Shown one piece after another: positions 1 through 5,689 of a stretch of 8,294 nt of DNA (within the stretch, counting starts at the first letter, position 1; each line of letters begins with the position of its first letter). The notes under the pieces were generated by a model. The model searched no databases, was not told where the DNA came from, and saw only the letters and a list, made by a program, of their open reading frames with translations. The position numbers were made by a program, and so were the translations under genes. Source of the DNA: Treponema sp. (GTDB lineage Bacteria; Spirochaetota; Spirochaetia; Treponematales; Breznakiellaceae); the NCBI GenBank assembly GCA_031266095.1, contig JAISBR010000182.1, positions 1-8,294 on the forward strand, written 5' to 3'.

Positions 1-555
1 GCTTGCCGCATACTGGGGCGCGAGCCCCGCAAGGCCGTGTTCCTCATAGGCGCGCAGCCAGTTCTTGTAAAAATTCGACGGGGTATGAATGTTGCCCCAG
101 CGGCCTAACTCTTCTTTCAAATCAGGGACGGCAACGCCGTTCTCGTAAGCGGTTATAAAATCGTTGGCGGATAATCCCGACCGGCTGTACGCCTCAATGA
201 GCTTTAGCCGCAGGGAAGCGATCTTGAGGGCCTCGTCTGTTGTCTGCCCGAGGGGCCTCGCCTCTTTTGTCTTTGCGCCCCGTCCGTTATAGCCGGCTAT
301 GTTTGCCTTTTTTGTATACCCGCCAGACGGGCGCAGCTGCTTGTGCAGTTCCTCCAGGGTGATAGAGCGGCTGGCGGCATAAGCGGTTTGGACATCTTCC
401 GGCAGGGAAATAACCTGATAGCTTTTATGAGGACCGCCATTGCCTTTCTCTGTGCGGAAATGCCAGTTTCCATCATCCGCGTCACGATTTACTACCCGTT
501 TGTCTTTACCCAGTATGTCTGCTATTTCTTTTGCCGTCAGCCACTTGCTAATCAT
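1..555 (-). CDS. MuA-type phage transposase, N-terminal 185 residues (runs off the left edge)
   Basis: This is the start of a DDE transposase of the Mu A family, which pairs and cleaves the phage ends and joins them to target DNA. Residues 1-60 match the Mu-type winged HTH (KWLTAKEIADILG, then VNRDADDGNWHFR, then GPHKSYQVISLPEDVQ). In MuA and the Mu repressor this domain binds the enhancer/operators. Residues 105-180 look like the end-binding helical region, with KNWLRAYEEHGLAGLAPQY as the signature. The catalytic core lies beyond position 1. The start is ATG at 555, with GGAGG nine bases upstream, and it overlaps the stop of the HU-like gene (548-550). Its place is odd: in Mu, A is the first transposition gene and precedes B, whereas here it follows mor and an HU-like gene. 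The family call is firm; completeness cannot be judged. Confidence 0.85.
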   Translation of the reverse strand, partial: MISKWLTAKEIADILGKDKRVVNRDADDGNWHFRTEKGNGGPHKSYQVISLPEDVQTAYAASRSITLEELHKQLRPSGGYTKKANIAGYNGRGAKTKEARPLGQTTDEALKIASLRLKLIEAYSRSGLSANDFITAYENGVAVPDLKEELGRWGNIHTPSNFYKNWLRAYEEHGLAGLAPQYAAS

Positions 556-850
556 GCCTTGCATCCTCCGGCTTGGTTGTGTTTTTCAACGCCTCCTGTA
601 ATGCCCGGCCCGGCCGGAACTTTACCTTCTTTTGAGCGGGGACGGTTTTATCGGGATCAAAGCGGCTTCGGTGTTCATTCTTTCGGGTAACGTCAAAGAC
701 GCCAAGGCCCCGGAGTTCTATGGTTTCGTATTCGCTGATTGCCCCTGCCAGCCACGCCACCATGCAGTCGGCATAGGCGGCGGCCACCGGTTTTGTGCAG
801 GCTGTTTCCCGCTGGAGGTGCTTTACCAGGCCGGCTTTGGTTGCTTTCAT
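548..850 (-). CDS. HU/IHF-family DNA-binding protein
   Basis: A 100-residue histone-like protein, close to the usual 90-100. Residues 1-45 fit the HU helical dimerisation half (MKATKAGLVKHLQRE, then AAAYADCMVAWLAGAISEYET). Then come IELRGLGVFDVTRKNEHRSR, the beta strands leading to the DNA-grasping arm, and KKVKFRPGRALQEAL, the conserved FxPG and C-terminal helix. The usual GRNP arm tip is replaced by SRFDPDK. The start overlaps the stop of the DUF2786 gene as ATGA (847-850), and the MuA start lies inside its last codons, so translation of all three is probably coupled. HU and IHF are host factors for Mu transpososome assembly, so a phage-encoded copy directly before the transposase may serve that step; this is inference. 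It could instead be a nucleoid or regulatory protein. Confidence 0.85.
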   Translation of the reverse strand: MKATKAGLVKHLQRETACTKPVAAAYADCMVAWLAGAISEYETIELRGLGVFDVTRKNEHRSRFDPDKTVPAQKKVKFRPGRALQEALKNTTKPEDARHD

Positions 851-1518
851 TGCGCGTCCCCGGCACCGGCCTCCAGATACCGTCCCCCGTGCCCTGTCGC
901 CTGTCTGGTAAGCGATATCCCGTTACCGGCCTGAACCCCGCGCCGGAACGCCGCGCTGCCGGTACCAAGTTTCATTTTTTCCGTGGTCAGGGTTACTTCA
1001 TTTGCAAGGGCTTCCCTGACGGCACGCATTCTTGTTTCCCGCTCCGGCCCCCACGACGCGGCCCTGCCCAACTCCTCTATACGAAACGAAATCTGGCAGG
1101 CTATGCCCAGGCGGTATTTGTCGCGGTACTTTAGTGACACACCTTTACGGATATTCCGCTTTGACATACTTTCAATAGTCCTAGACAGGTAGCGGTACAT
1201 CTCCCCCGCCATAAAAGAGTCGAAGCTGTCGCCGTAAAAATAAATCGCTCCGTGATACTCACTGCGGAACGTCTCGCAATAGTAAAGCGGCGCGACGGCG
1301 TTTGCCAATACCGACCGCCACCCGGACAGCCGTTTGGTAGCCGTAACCGTATGCCGGGTATACAGGCATTCTGATTCGCCGAGGCGGTACTCCTTCATGA
1401 GTTCCTGGGCCTTTGCCAACGCCGCCATCGCCTCGTGCTCATTGGGGCTGCTAGAGAGGGCGAGCAGTTTTTTAATCCGCCTTTTAGCGGTCTCTAAGGT
1501 ATCCTTACCGTCCGTCAT
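847..1518 (-). CDS. DUF2786 domain protein
   Basis: A 223-residue protein whose N-terminus carries the DUF2786 pattern, roughly residues 12-43: RRIKKLLALSSSPNEHEAM, then AALAKAQELMKEYRL. DUF2786 proteins are common in phages and plasmids and have no settled biochemical function. The middle (GWRSVLANAVAPLYYCETF, then YFYGDSFDSFMAGEMY) is the second conserved part of the family. The C-terminus is basic and glycine-rich, probably flexible. ATG at 1518 is chosen over a TTG 21 bases upstream because AAGGAG sits nine bases before this ATG. The gene overlaps the end of the Mor-like gene by 14 bases and the start of the HU-like gene by 4, so it belongs to the same operon. No catalytic residues can be named. 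Confidence 0.8.
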   Translation of the reverse strand: MTDGKDTLETAKRRIKKLLALSSSPNEHEAMAALAKAQELMKEYRLGESECLYTRHTVTATKRLSGWRSVLANAVAPLYYCETFRSEYHGAIYFYGDSFDSFMAGEMYRYLSRTIESMSKRNIRKGVSLKYRDKYRLGIACQISFRIEELGRAASWGPERETRMRAVREALANEVTLTTEKMKLGTGSAAFRRGVQAGNGISLTRQATGHGGRYLEAGAGDAQ

Positions 1519-1906
1519 AAAATAATTCTCCTTGTTCAAATGGCCTTACCCGCGGGCAAGCGTTATTCCGCGGCTTTGTAAAAACAGGTTCCGCATTGAG
1601 CGTTGTTGTTGGTTCAGGCGGCGTCCCTCCCGCTTTACGCACAGCGCGGCGTTTCCGAATTATCTTGTGTTCAATTTTCCGTATGTATGCTTTTGAATAG
1701 CCGTATTTCCTCGCAAGTTCGCCGTAGCTTTTCCCTTCCTGTAATTCCGCGTATAGGTGATTGTGTAATTCGGCAAGGCCGATCCGTTTGGGAAAGTAGA
1801 TGTTTTCCCCTTCGAATAATTTATATACTTTGCGGGCGCTCTCTTTCCCGATGAGCATGGTCAGTTGTTCCATCGTCTCGTTTGCCTCGTCAAAAGAGTC
1901 GCTCAT
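1505..1906 (-). CDS. mor: Mor-type transcription activator
   Basis: A 133-residue protein of the Mor/C family. In Mu, Mor binds the middle promoter as a dimer and recruits RNA polymerase, linking early to later gene expression. The family's dimerisation region is seen around residues 10-55 (LTMLIGKESARKVYKLFEG, then NIYFPKR). The C-terminal HTH follows at about 55-85: LYAELQEGKSYGELARKYG, then YSKAYIRKIEHKI, close to the Mor/C consensus GxSYxELAxxYGxSxxxIRxI. A proline-rich tail of some 40 residues follows and is not typical. It starts 13 bases after the gemA stop, with AAGGGA as a possible ribosome binding site. In Mu, mor ends the early operon; here three more genes, including the transposase, follow it. 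The middle promoter it would act on is not identified. Confidence 0.82.
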   Translation of the reverse strand: MSDSFDEANETMEQLTMLIGKESARKVYKLFEGENIYFPKRIGLAELHNHLYAELQEGKSYGELARKYGYSKAYIRKIEHKIIRKRRAVRKAGGTPPEPTTTLNAEPVFTKPRNNACPRVRPFEQGELFYDGR

Positions 1907-1918
1907 CAGCCTTGTCCC

Positions 1919-2398
1919 TTAATCCGGTTCCCTGCCGGGCGGACGGTCCGGGTTGTACCCCGCCTTCAGCGTAATATCACGTAATGCCAGGATTACCTTT
2001 CGGGCGGTCTCCCTGGTCAGCCATTGTATGTTGTCAACGCCGCCTATGCGTTTTATCATTCTGCGCAGGGACGCCTCGTTCTTTACCCGGCTTGCCAAAT
2101 CCCACAGACCCCGGATGTAGTATTCCTGCCGGGAGGAAATCATGCGCTCCGAGCGGCCCTGCTGCGGTTCGGTTTCTTTCAGTTTGCTTTTAGCACTGGT
2201 TTTGGACTGCACTTTGAAACCCAGTTTTTTGAATGCCGCCAGGCAATCGGTATATTCTTTCCAGGTTGTTATACCGCCTGAAGATCCCACCCCCGCCGAA
2301 CCCCACAGGAGAGCGCGGTACGCCTCATCGTCAAGGCCGCATTGTTTCCGGGCGATATGGAGAACCTGTATCCATTTTTTCTGCGCTAAACTTGCCAT
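1919..2398 (-). CDS. gemA: GemA-like protein (DUF1018)
   Basis: A 159-residue protein resembling GemA of Mu, the DUF1018 family common in transposable phages. Mu GemA was reported to alter host gene expression and DNA supercoiling; the exact activity is unsettled. The N-terminal half (LAQKKWIQVLHIARKQCGL, then DDEAYRALLWGSAG) matches the family opening. Residues 85-150 (RQEYYIRGLWDLASRVKN, then LTRETARKVILALRDI) match its second conserved half, and a basic linker joins the two. ATG at 2398 is preferred because AAGGA lies a suitable distance upstream; an in-frame GTG/ATG extension of 11 residues reaches back to 2431 without such a site. It lies between gam and mor, as in Mu. Confidence 0.82.
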   Translation of the reverse strand: MASLAQKKWIQVLHIARKQCGLDDEAYRALLWGSAGVGSSGGITTWKEYTDCLAAFKKLGFKVQSKTSAKSKLKETEPQQGRSERMISSRQEYYIRGLWDLASRVKNEASLRRMIKRIGGVDNIQWLTRETARKVILALRDITLKAGYNPDRPPGREPD

Positions 2399-2448
2399 TC
2401 TCTTTTCCTTTGGCCGGCTCGTCAGTACCATGCCGCCACGCAGGGTAG

Positions 2449-2490
2449 ACGGCGGACCGCCCTGTTTTGGGAGGGAGGCGGTCCCGCCGT
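2449..2490. repeat. Strong intercistronic inverted repeat between gam and gemA
   Basis: The arms 2449-2461 (ACGGCGGACCGCC) and 2477-2490 (GGCGGTCCCGCCGT) pair over 13 bp with a single bulged C; the loop is 15 bases. It fills most of the 100-base gap between the gam stop and the gemA start, where neighbouring genes of the operon otherwise abut. No T-run follows it in the direction of transcription, so a rho-independent terminator is unlikely. An RNA-processing or mRNA-stabilising hairpin, or a small palindromic insertion, would fit. Confidence 0.6.
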
Positions 2491-2498
2491 TTCGCCGT

Positions 2499-3014
2499 CT
2501 AGGATGCGACCTGTTCTTTCAACAGTTCCTTATTCACTTCCGCGCGGTTCGCTTCGCAGAAGAACGCGTCCTTTATTTTCCGCACCGCGTCTACCTGCGC
2601 CAGGGTCTCGTCGTCCAGTTCCGCCATCGCTTCCTTGTCCGCCTCTTCCTTAATACGGACGTACCTGGCAAGTCCCAGTTTCTTGAGAAGTTCCAGGGTG
2701 GTTTTTTTGACGCTGATCGCGGTAGACTTGCGGTAGCCGAAACTCCCGAATGAAAGTTCAACGCTTTTGCGGTCTTTGAAAAGTTCCGCGCGGTTGTATT
2801 CGGCGTATGCGCCGAGGAGGGCGGAAAGGTCCGCGATTCGACTCCGAAGGCCTTCCCCCTCCTTTGCGCATTTTTCTTTGATCGCCGCTATTTCCTTGTT
2901 CGCTTCACCGTCAATCACCGCCAGCTGGTGTTCGAAAAGCCCGATCTCCTTGAGAGCAAGGTTTGCGTCATCAATGGTTTTGATTTTGCCGACAGCCGGC
3001 TTGTAACGCGCCAT
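2499..3014 (-). CDS. gam: Gam-like host-nuclease inhibitor
   Basis: A 171-residue protein of the Mu Gam family. Gam is a Ku-like protein that binds double-strand DNA ends as a dimer and protects them from host exonucleases such as RecBCD. Visible features are the long helical segment at residues 15-75 (DDANLALKEIGLFEHQLAVI, then a charged coiled-coil run of E, K and A). A beta region follows (VELSFGSFGYRKSTAISV) with the FGSFGYRKS signature seen in Gam proteins, then LELLKKLGLARYVRIKEEAD, and a C-terminal helix. Length is near that of Mu Gam. The start at 3014 has AGGAGG eight bases upstream, and that site overlaps the stop codon of the preceding 44-aa gene, so the two are translationally coupled. 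Confidence 0.87.
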   Translation of the reverse strand: MARYKPAVGKIKTIDDANLALKEIGLFEHQLAVIDGEANKEIAAIKEKCAKEGEGLRSRIADLSALLGAYAEYNRAELFKDRKSVELSFGSFGYRKSTAISVKKTTLELLKKLGLARYVRIKEEADKEAMAELDDETLAQVDAVRKIKDAFFCEANRAEVNKELLKEQVAS

Positions 3015-3024
3015 GTTCTACCTC

Positions 3025-3159
3025 CTATGGTCTGTAAATTATTAAGTGCGAGCATACTTTATCCCGCAGCCATAACCCTAATACGACGAGCAGGCGGCAA
3101 TGCGCCCGCTCTCCCAGTTCCTTAAGATTAACCGCCCTGCGGTATAACCATTCGGCCAT
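3025..3159 (-). CDS. Small 44-residue protein of unknown function between muB and gam
   Basis: A short reading frame with a full ATG start and TAG stop, preceded by AGGAGGG five bases upstream. It begins MAEWLYRRAVNLKELGER and ends VCSHLIIYRP. It fills the whole gap between the MuB-like and Gam genes: its ribosome binding site starts just before the muB stop, and its own stop overlaps the Shine-Dalgarno site of gam. This tight fit argues that it is a real gene. The product is basic, with two Cys residues, and a hydrophobic middle (LLVVLGLWL) that may be a short membrane-associated helix. I do not recognise a family. Mu encodes several tiny early proteins of unclear role in the same place, but no sequence match is claimed. 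Confidence 0.6.
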   Translation of the reverse strand: MAEWLYRRAVNLKELGERAHCRLLVVLGLWLRDKVCSHLIIYRP

Positions 3160-3168
3160 AATTCCCTC

Positions 3169-4113
3169 CTATCTCATCAGCATCGCCCCTGCCGCTTCTA
3201 TTACTTCAGCGTTAGGGGTATCAATACCGTTGATTGCCATCGTCTGGTGGACCCGGCCCATCAGCTTGACCAGCGTCCGTGCCGAGCCCTTCGCCGCCGT
3301 GAAAAACGCGTCTACCGTTTCTCCGGGCAGTCCCTGCCACACGCCTTCGATGATTTTCACGGCGTCCTGCCGGGCAAGCCCTTTCACTTCCAGCATTACC
3401 CCGACACGGCTGGTCAGCTGTTCGTGGTCGTTGCGGCGGTTCTCCAACTGGTACTTGAGGCGGGGAAGCCCTACCAGCACTACCCCGGTCTGGGCTTTGT
3501 CATGGATAACCCGCCGCACCAGTTCAAGGCTGGCGTCGGAAAGGTAGTCGGCCTCGTCAATCATAATGACCGTGTCCCGGCCCCGCAGCGCTTCGACAAT
3601 CCTGCCGATGATTGTGGTCACGCTGCCTTTGGGTTCCACCCCCACCGCCCGGGCGATTTCCGTAACCAGCACGTTTTTGGTAAAGCTGGAGTCCGCTTCC
3701 AGGAGGATTGCGCTGGGGTTCTCGCCCGCGATAGCCCGCAGGGCGGTTGTTTTACCCGTGCCGCTGCCGCCTACGATAACGGCGATATCCCGCTCGTCCT
3801 GGGTAATGTTGATGCCGTTCCGAATTGAGTCCAATGCGTTGGTTGCTACAATCGGCACTTCGATCTTGGCGATCCGCCGCTCTTCCCGCTTCAACCAGGA
3901 CCGGGCGGCTTCCTCAAAGGCTTTGACATTGCCGTTGTAACTGCGGCTTTTGTAAGCCGACACCACGCTGGACGAGTAGCCGAGGGCTAACGCGGCCTTT
4001 GCCTGGCTGATCCGTCGTGTCCCGTCGGGACGCGCCCCTTCGTCAGGACTGCCGACAACGGCGAAAAACTTGCCGTACAGTTCCTCATCGAATTCCATTT
4101 CATTCTTTTCCAT
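3169..4113 (-). CDS. MuB-like AAA+ ATPase (transposition target-DNA activator)
   Basis: A 314-residue ATPase with the layout of Mu B, which polymerises on target DNA with ATP, delivers it to MuA and stimulates strand transfer. Residues 30-75 form an HTH-like N-domain (RRISQAKAALALGYSSS, then VVSAYKSRSYNGN), as in MuB. The AAA+ core has Walker A GGSGTGKT at 115-122, Walker B VIMIDEADY at 182-190, a sensor-1-like strand VVLVGLP at 211-217, and an SRVG segment near 235-238 that may hold the arginine finger. ATG at 4113 is supported by AAGGAG six bases upstream. The next minus-strand gene upstream ends 435 bases away, across an opposing gene, so muB may have its own promoter in 4114-4219. In Mu, B follows A; here B leads and A comes last. 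IstB-type helpers are related but usually lack this N-domain. Confidence 0.87.
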   Translation of the reverse strand: MEKNEMEFDEELYGKFFAVVGSPDEGARPDGTRRISQAKAALALGYSSSVVSAYKSRSYNGNVKAFEEAARSWLKREERRIAKIEVPIVATNALDSIRNGINITQDERDIAVIVGGSGTGKTTALRAIAGENPSAILLEADSSFTKNVLVTEIARAVGVEPKGSVTTIIGRIVEALRGRDTVIMIDEADYLSDASLELVRRVIHDKAQTGVVLVGLPRLKYQLENRRNDHEQLTSRVGVMLEVKGLARQDAVKIIEGVWQGLPGETVDAFFTAAKGSARTLVKLMGRVHQTMAINGIDTPNAEVIEAAGAMLMR

Positions 4114-4149
4114 AGGTTCTCCTTACTCCTATAAATTCCCGGTGTCCGG

Positions 4150-4178
4150 TTATAAAAAGCCCCCCGGTGTGGTATGAT
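4150..4178 (+). promoter_or_regulatory. Candidate extended -10 promoter for the 120-aa gene
   Basis: TATGAT at 4173-4178 matches TATAAT in five of six positions and is preceded by TGG, giving an extended -10 motif (4170-4178). The -35 position (TTATAA at 4150-4155, 17-bp spacing) is poor, as is usual for extended -10 promoters. Transcription would begin near 4185, about 35 bases ahead of the ATG at 4220. Confidence 0.45.
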
Positions 4179-4219
4179 TCAGTTGCCAAACAAAATTCTT
4201 TCCCACAAGGAGGGGCATA

Positions 4220-4582
4220 ATGCACGAGACTGACGCAATGGATTTTATTGGTCCCGTTCTGCTGGCTTATGTGTGTGATTATTTTCCCGAATATGCGGAG
4301 CGGAATGATGAGATTTCGCGGCTTTTTAACAATATTAGATGTTATATCCGGGACAATGAGCCTTATTGGGTCAAAGAAAAGGCTGCTGATATAATTCGCC
4401 TTATTCTTCTTAGCTCGACCATGATCAAACTTGGCAGACGAAAGATCCCAAAATCCCCGCAAGACTTCATCGATGAAATATTGCGTATGTCCCAGATAAG
4501 CGTAAGCAGGCGTATAAAAGGCAAGCGTCCTGATAAAGAGGGTAAGTTTCATTTTGAAATTGTCCCTCCGGAATTTCCATAG
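4220..4582 (+). CDS. Unrecognised 120-residue protein on the opposite strand (moron-like)
   Basis: The only plus-strand gene inside the leftward early region. It has AAGGAGG with good spacing before ATG 4220 and an extended -10 promoter candidate just upstream. The protein is predicted mostly helical and has no signal peptide. Its first part is acidic and hydrophobic (DFIGPVLLAYVCDYFPEYAE), its middle is EKAADIIRLILLSSTMIKLG, and its C-terminal third is basic (SRRIKGKRPDKEG). I recognise no family. Base composition is more AT-rich than in the surrounding phage genes, consistent with separate acquisition. A longer open frame on the minus strand (4100-4609) overlaps it but has no ribosome binding site and runs into the muB start, so I treat that one as a shadow. 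Its 3' end overlaps the minus-strand gene ending at 4549 by 34 bases, so the two transcripts would be partly antisense. A lysogenic-conversion or exclusion role is a guess. Confidence 0.65.
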   Translation: MHETDAMDFIGPVLLAYVCDYFPEYAERNDEISRLFNNIRCYIRDNEPYWVKEKAADIIRLILLSSTMIKLGRRKIPKSPQDFIDEILRMSQISVSRRIKGKRPDKEGKFHFEIVPPEFP

Positions 4583-4776
4583 CCGAAAGCAAATTTCGAT
4601 GCGGTACATATAAATTTGCCGTTAGGATGATAAATTTTGATTTTATCCCCCCGGACTGGACGGACCAAAACCCCAAATAAACGACGATGGCTGTACAATG
4701 CCTGATGAAAATACCACTCACCCCTATAAATAATATCCGCTCCACGAAGGAAACAATATTCCATTTTACCTTTCAT
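4549..4776 (-). CDS. 75-residue protein resembling the C-terminal beta-barrel of MuA transposases
   Basis: The start is ATG at 4776, overlapping the previous gene's stop as ATGA, with GGGGGTG just upstream, so translation is coupled. The body reads GADIIYRGEWYFHQAL, then GVLVRPVRGDKIKIY, then HPNGKFICTASKFAFG. From memory of the Mu-transpos_C family, that domain has the pattern Y-x-G-x-x-Y, then L, then G-x-x-V, then D-x-I-x-V-Y, then G-x-F-x-C-x-A. The fit over about 50 residues is good, though no search was possible. In MuA this barrel follows the catalytic core and contacts DNA. Here it stands alone, four kilobases from the muA start. It may be a trans-acting transposase accessory, a decoy, or a relic. 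Its stop at 4549 lies inside the opposing gene's 3' end. Confidence 0.6.
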   Translation of the reverse strand: MKGKMEYCFLRGADIIYRGEWYFHQALYSHRRLFGVLVRPVRGDKIKIYHPNGKFICTASKFAFGYGNSGGTISK

Positions 4777-5168
4777 GCCGCACCCCCTTCCTGTGTTTTG
4801 TAGTCCTCGTACAGGCCGATAAAATCCCGATACCCCAGGCCCTTGGCAATAGCGTCCCGAACTTCGATACTGGCGCATCGTTTATCGTCTTGGACAAATT
4901 CTTTAATGCTATTTCGGTGATAAACATCGTGGGCTAAATTTTCGGGAGCCAATTTCCGTGCTACAAACCGGCCGGCTATCCAGTCCTTAAAACGTAATCT
5001 TTCTATTTCGGTCATTCCCAGCAGCGGGTTATTGCGTAACCGGGCGGCCTTTGCGTTGAATTCCACCACGAGGGCCGCGTTTTCACCAAGCGATGGGTAA
5101 CGTTCCAGATTCTTATTGAGCCGCTGCAACTCCGCGAGAATACCGTTCAGCAGGTTGATAATCCTCAT
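4773..5168 (-). CDS. 131-residue protein sharing a C-terminal motif with the neighbouring HTH regulators
   Basis: It starts with ATG at 5168, overlapping the upstream stop as ATGA, with GGAGG encoded in the previous gene's last codons. An in-frame upstream start at 5210 lacks a site and is not preferred. Residues 1-45 are helical with a leucine-rich start (INLLNGILAELQRLNKNLER); residues 50-75 contain MTEIERLRFKDWIAGRFV. The end, RDAIAKGLGYRDFIGLYEDY, then GGAA, lines up with ALAEMLGYPSWKHLWADA...GGAA and ALARILGYATYKDLMEAA...GGAA in the two upstream HTH proteins. No HTH is clear in the rest. It is probably an early regulatory protein built from or beside the same ancestral unit. Function unknown. 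Confidence 0.7.
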   Translation of the reverse strand: MRIINLLNGILAELQRLNKNLERYPSLGENAALVVEFNAKAARLRNNPLLGMTEIERLRFKDWIAGRFVARKLAPENLAHDVYHRNSIKEFVQDDKRCASIEVRDAIAKGLGYRDFIGLYEDYKTQEGGAA

Positions 5169-5689
5169 GCCGCGCCTCCTCTGTTGGAATTGATGAATGC
5201 GTCGGCCCACAGGTGCTTCCAGGAGGGGTAACCGAGCATTTCGGCCAGGGCCTTTTCCACTTTTTCCGAATTCTTGACCCCGCAGACAACCCGTGATACC
5301 ATAGCAACGGAGCAGTGTGCCTTTTTGGCGACGTCCTCCATTTTGATATTGCGGAGGATTAATTTGTATTTGATCCAGCAGCCCTCCGGCGGCGTGGAAT
5401 TTTTTGCCGGACGGACCCGTGCCATAGAGGACTCCTTTTTCACTTCGGTGAGTTTCGATTTGATCAAATTCCGTATGACGAAAAGAATTTTTGATAAAAG
5501 TGTTGAGAAAGTTTTATACCTAAATCCTAATTTTTTTAATTTTTCCAAATGTATAGCGTTTGGACAGAATTTTCCATGTTCATAGTCTGACCACACGCTG
5601 TGAGCTATAGACAACCGTTTTGAGATTTCCGTTTGGGTCCACCCCTTTGAAAGACGAAATGCTCTAAGATATTTCGACATAGAATTCAT
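5165..5689 (-). CDS. Two-domain regulator: XRE-type HTH followed by a gp16/Ner-like HTH
   Basis: The full frame gives 174 residues. Residues 4-55 are an XRE/Cro-CI type HTH (KYLRAFRLSKGWTQTEISKR, then LSIAHSVWSDYEHGK). A basic linker follows to residue 88. Residues 89-174 are a second DNA-binding unit (CWIKYKLILRNIKMEDVAKK, then SVAMVSRVVCGVKNSEKV, ending LGY...GGAA), a paralogue of the whole upstream gene and like the BcepMu gp16 family. ATG 5689 overlaps the upstream stop as ATGA behind AGGAGG. A second ATG at 5425, which opens the paralogous MARxR, has its own AAGGAG six bases upstream, so an 86-residue short form is likely too. The first half is markedly AT-rich and the second GC-rich, so an HTH domain was probably inserted in frame ahead of an older gene. 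Likely a repressor or modulator of the early switch. Confidence 0.75.
   Translation of the reverse strand: MNSMSKYLRAFRLSKGWTQTEISKRLSIAHSVWSDYEHGKFCPNAIHLEKLKKLGFRYKTFSTLLSKILFVIRNLIKSKLTEVKKESSMARVRPAKNSTPPEGCWIKYKLILRNIKMEDVAKKAHCSVAMVSRVVCGVKNSEKVEKALAEMLGYPSWKHLWADAFINSNRGGAA
5423..5438 (-). promoter_or_regulatory. Internal ribosome binding site and start inside the two-HTH gene
   Basis: On the minus strand the sequence reads AAAAGGAGTCCTCTATG, an AGGAG site six bases before an in-frame ATG at 5425. The paralogous upstream gene starts at the equivalent residue (both begin MAR) behind an equally good AAAGGAG. The site therefore probably produces a short gp16-like protein without the N-terminal XRE domain. 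Confidence 0.6.

Noticed and set aside
2142..2753. A 203-residue plus-strand open frame opposite gemA and gam
   Set aside because: It crosses two well-supported minus-strand genes and the hairpin between them, with low-complexity shadow-type composition and no homology.
3247..3828. Long plus-strand open frames opposite the MuB-like gene
   Set aside because: They are reverse-strand shadows of a GC-rich AAA+ gene with clear Walker motifs and have no start signals of their own.
4100..4609. A 169-residue open frame on the minus strand upstream of muB
   Set aside because: It has no ribosome binding site, overlaps the muB start and the end of the 75-aa gene, and lies antisense to the better-supported plus-strand gene 4220-4582.
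4584..4619. Inverted repeat GCAAATTT/AAATTTGC after the 120-aa gene as its terminator
   Set aside because: The 8-bp AT-rich stem has a 15-base loop and no T-run, and it lies inside the coding sequence of the opposing gene; too weak to annotate.
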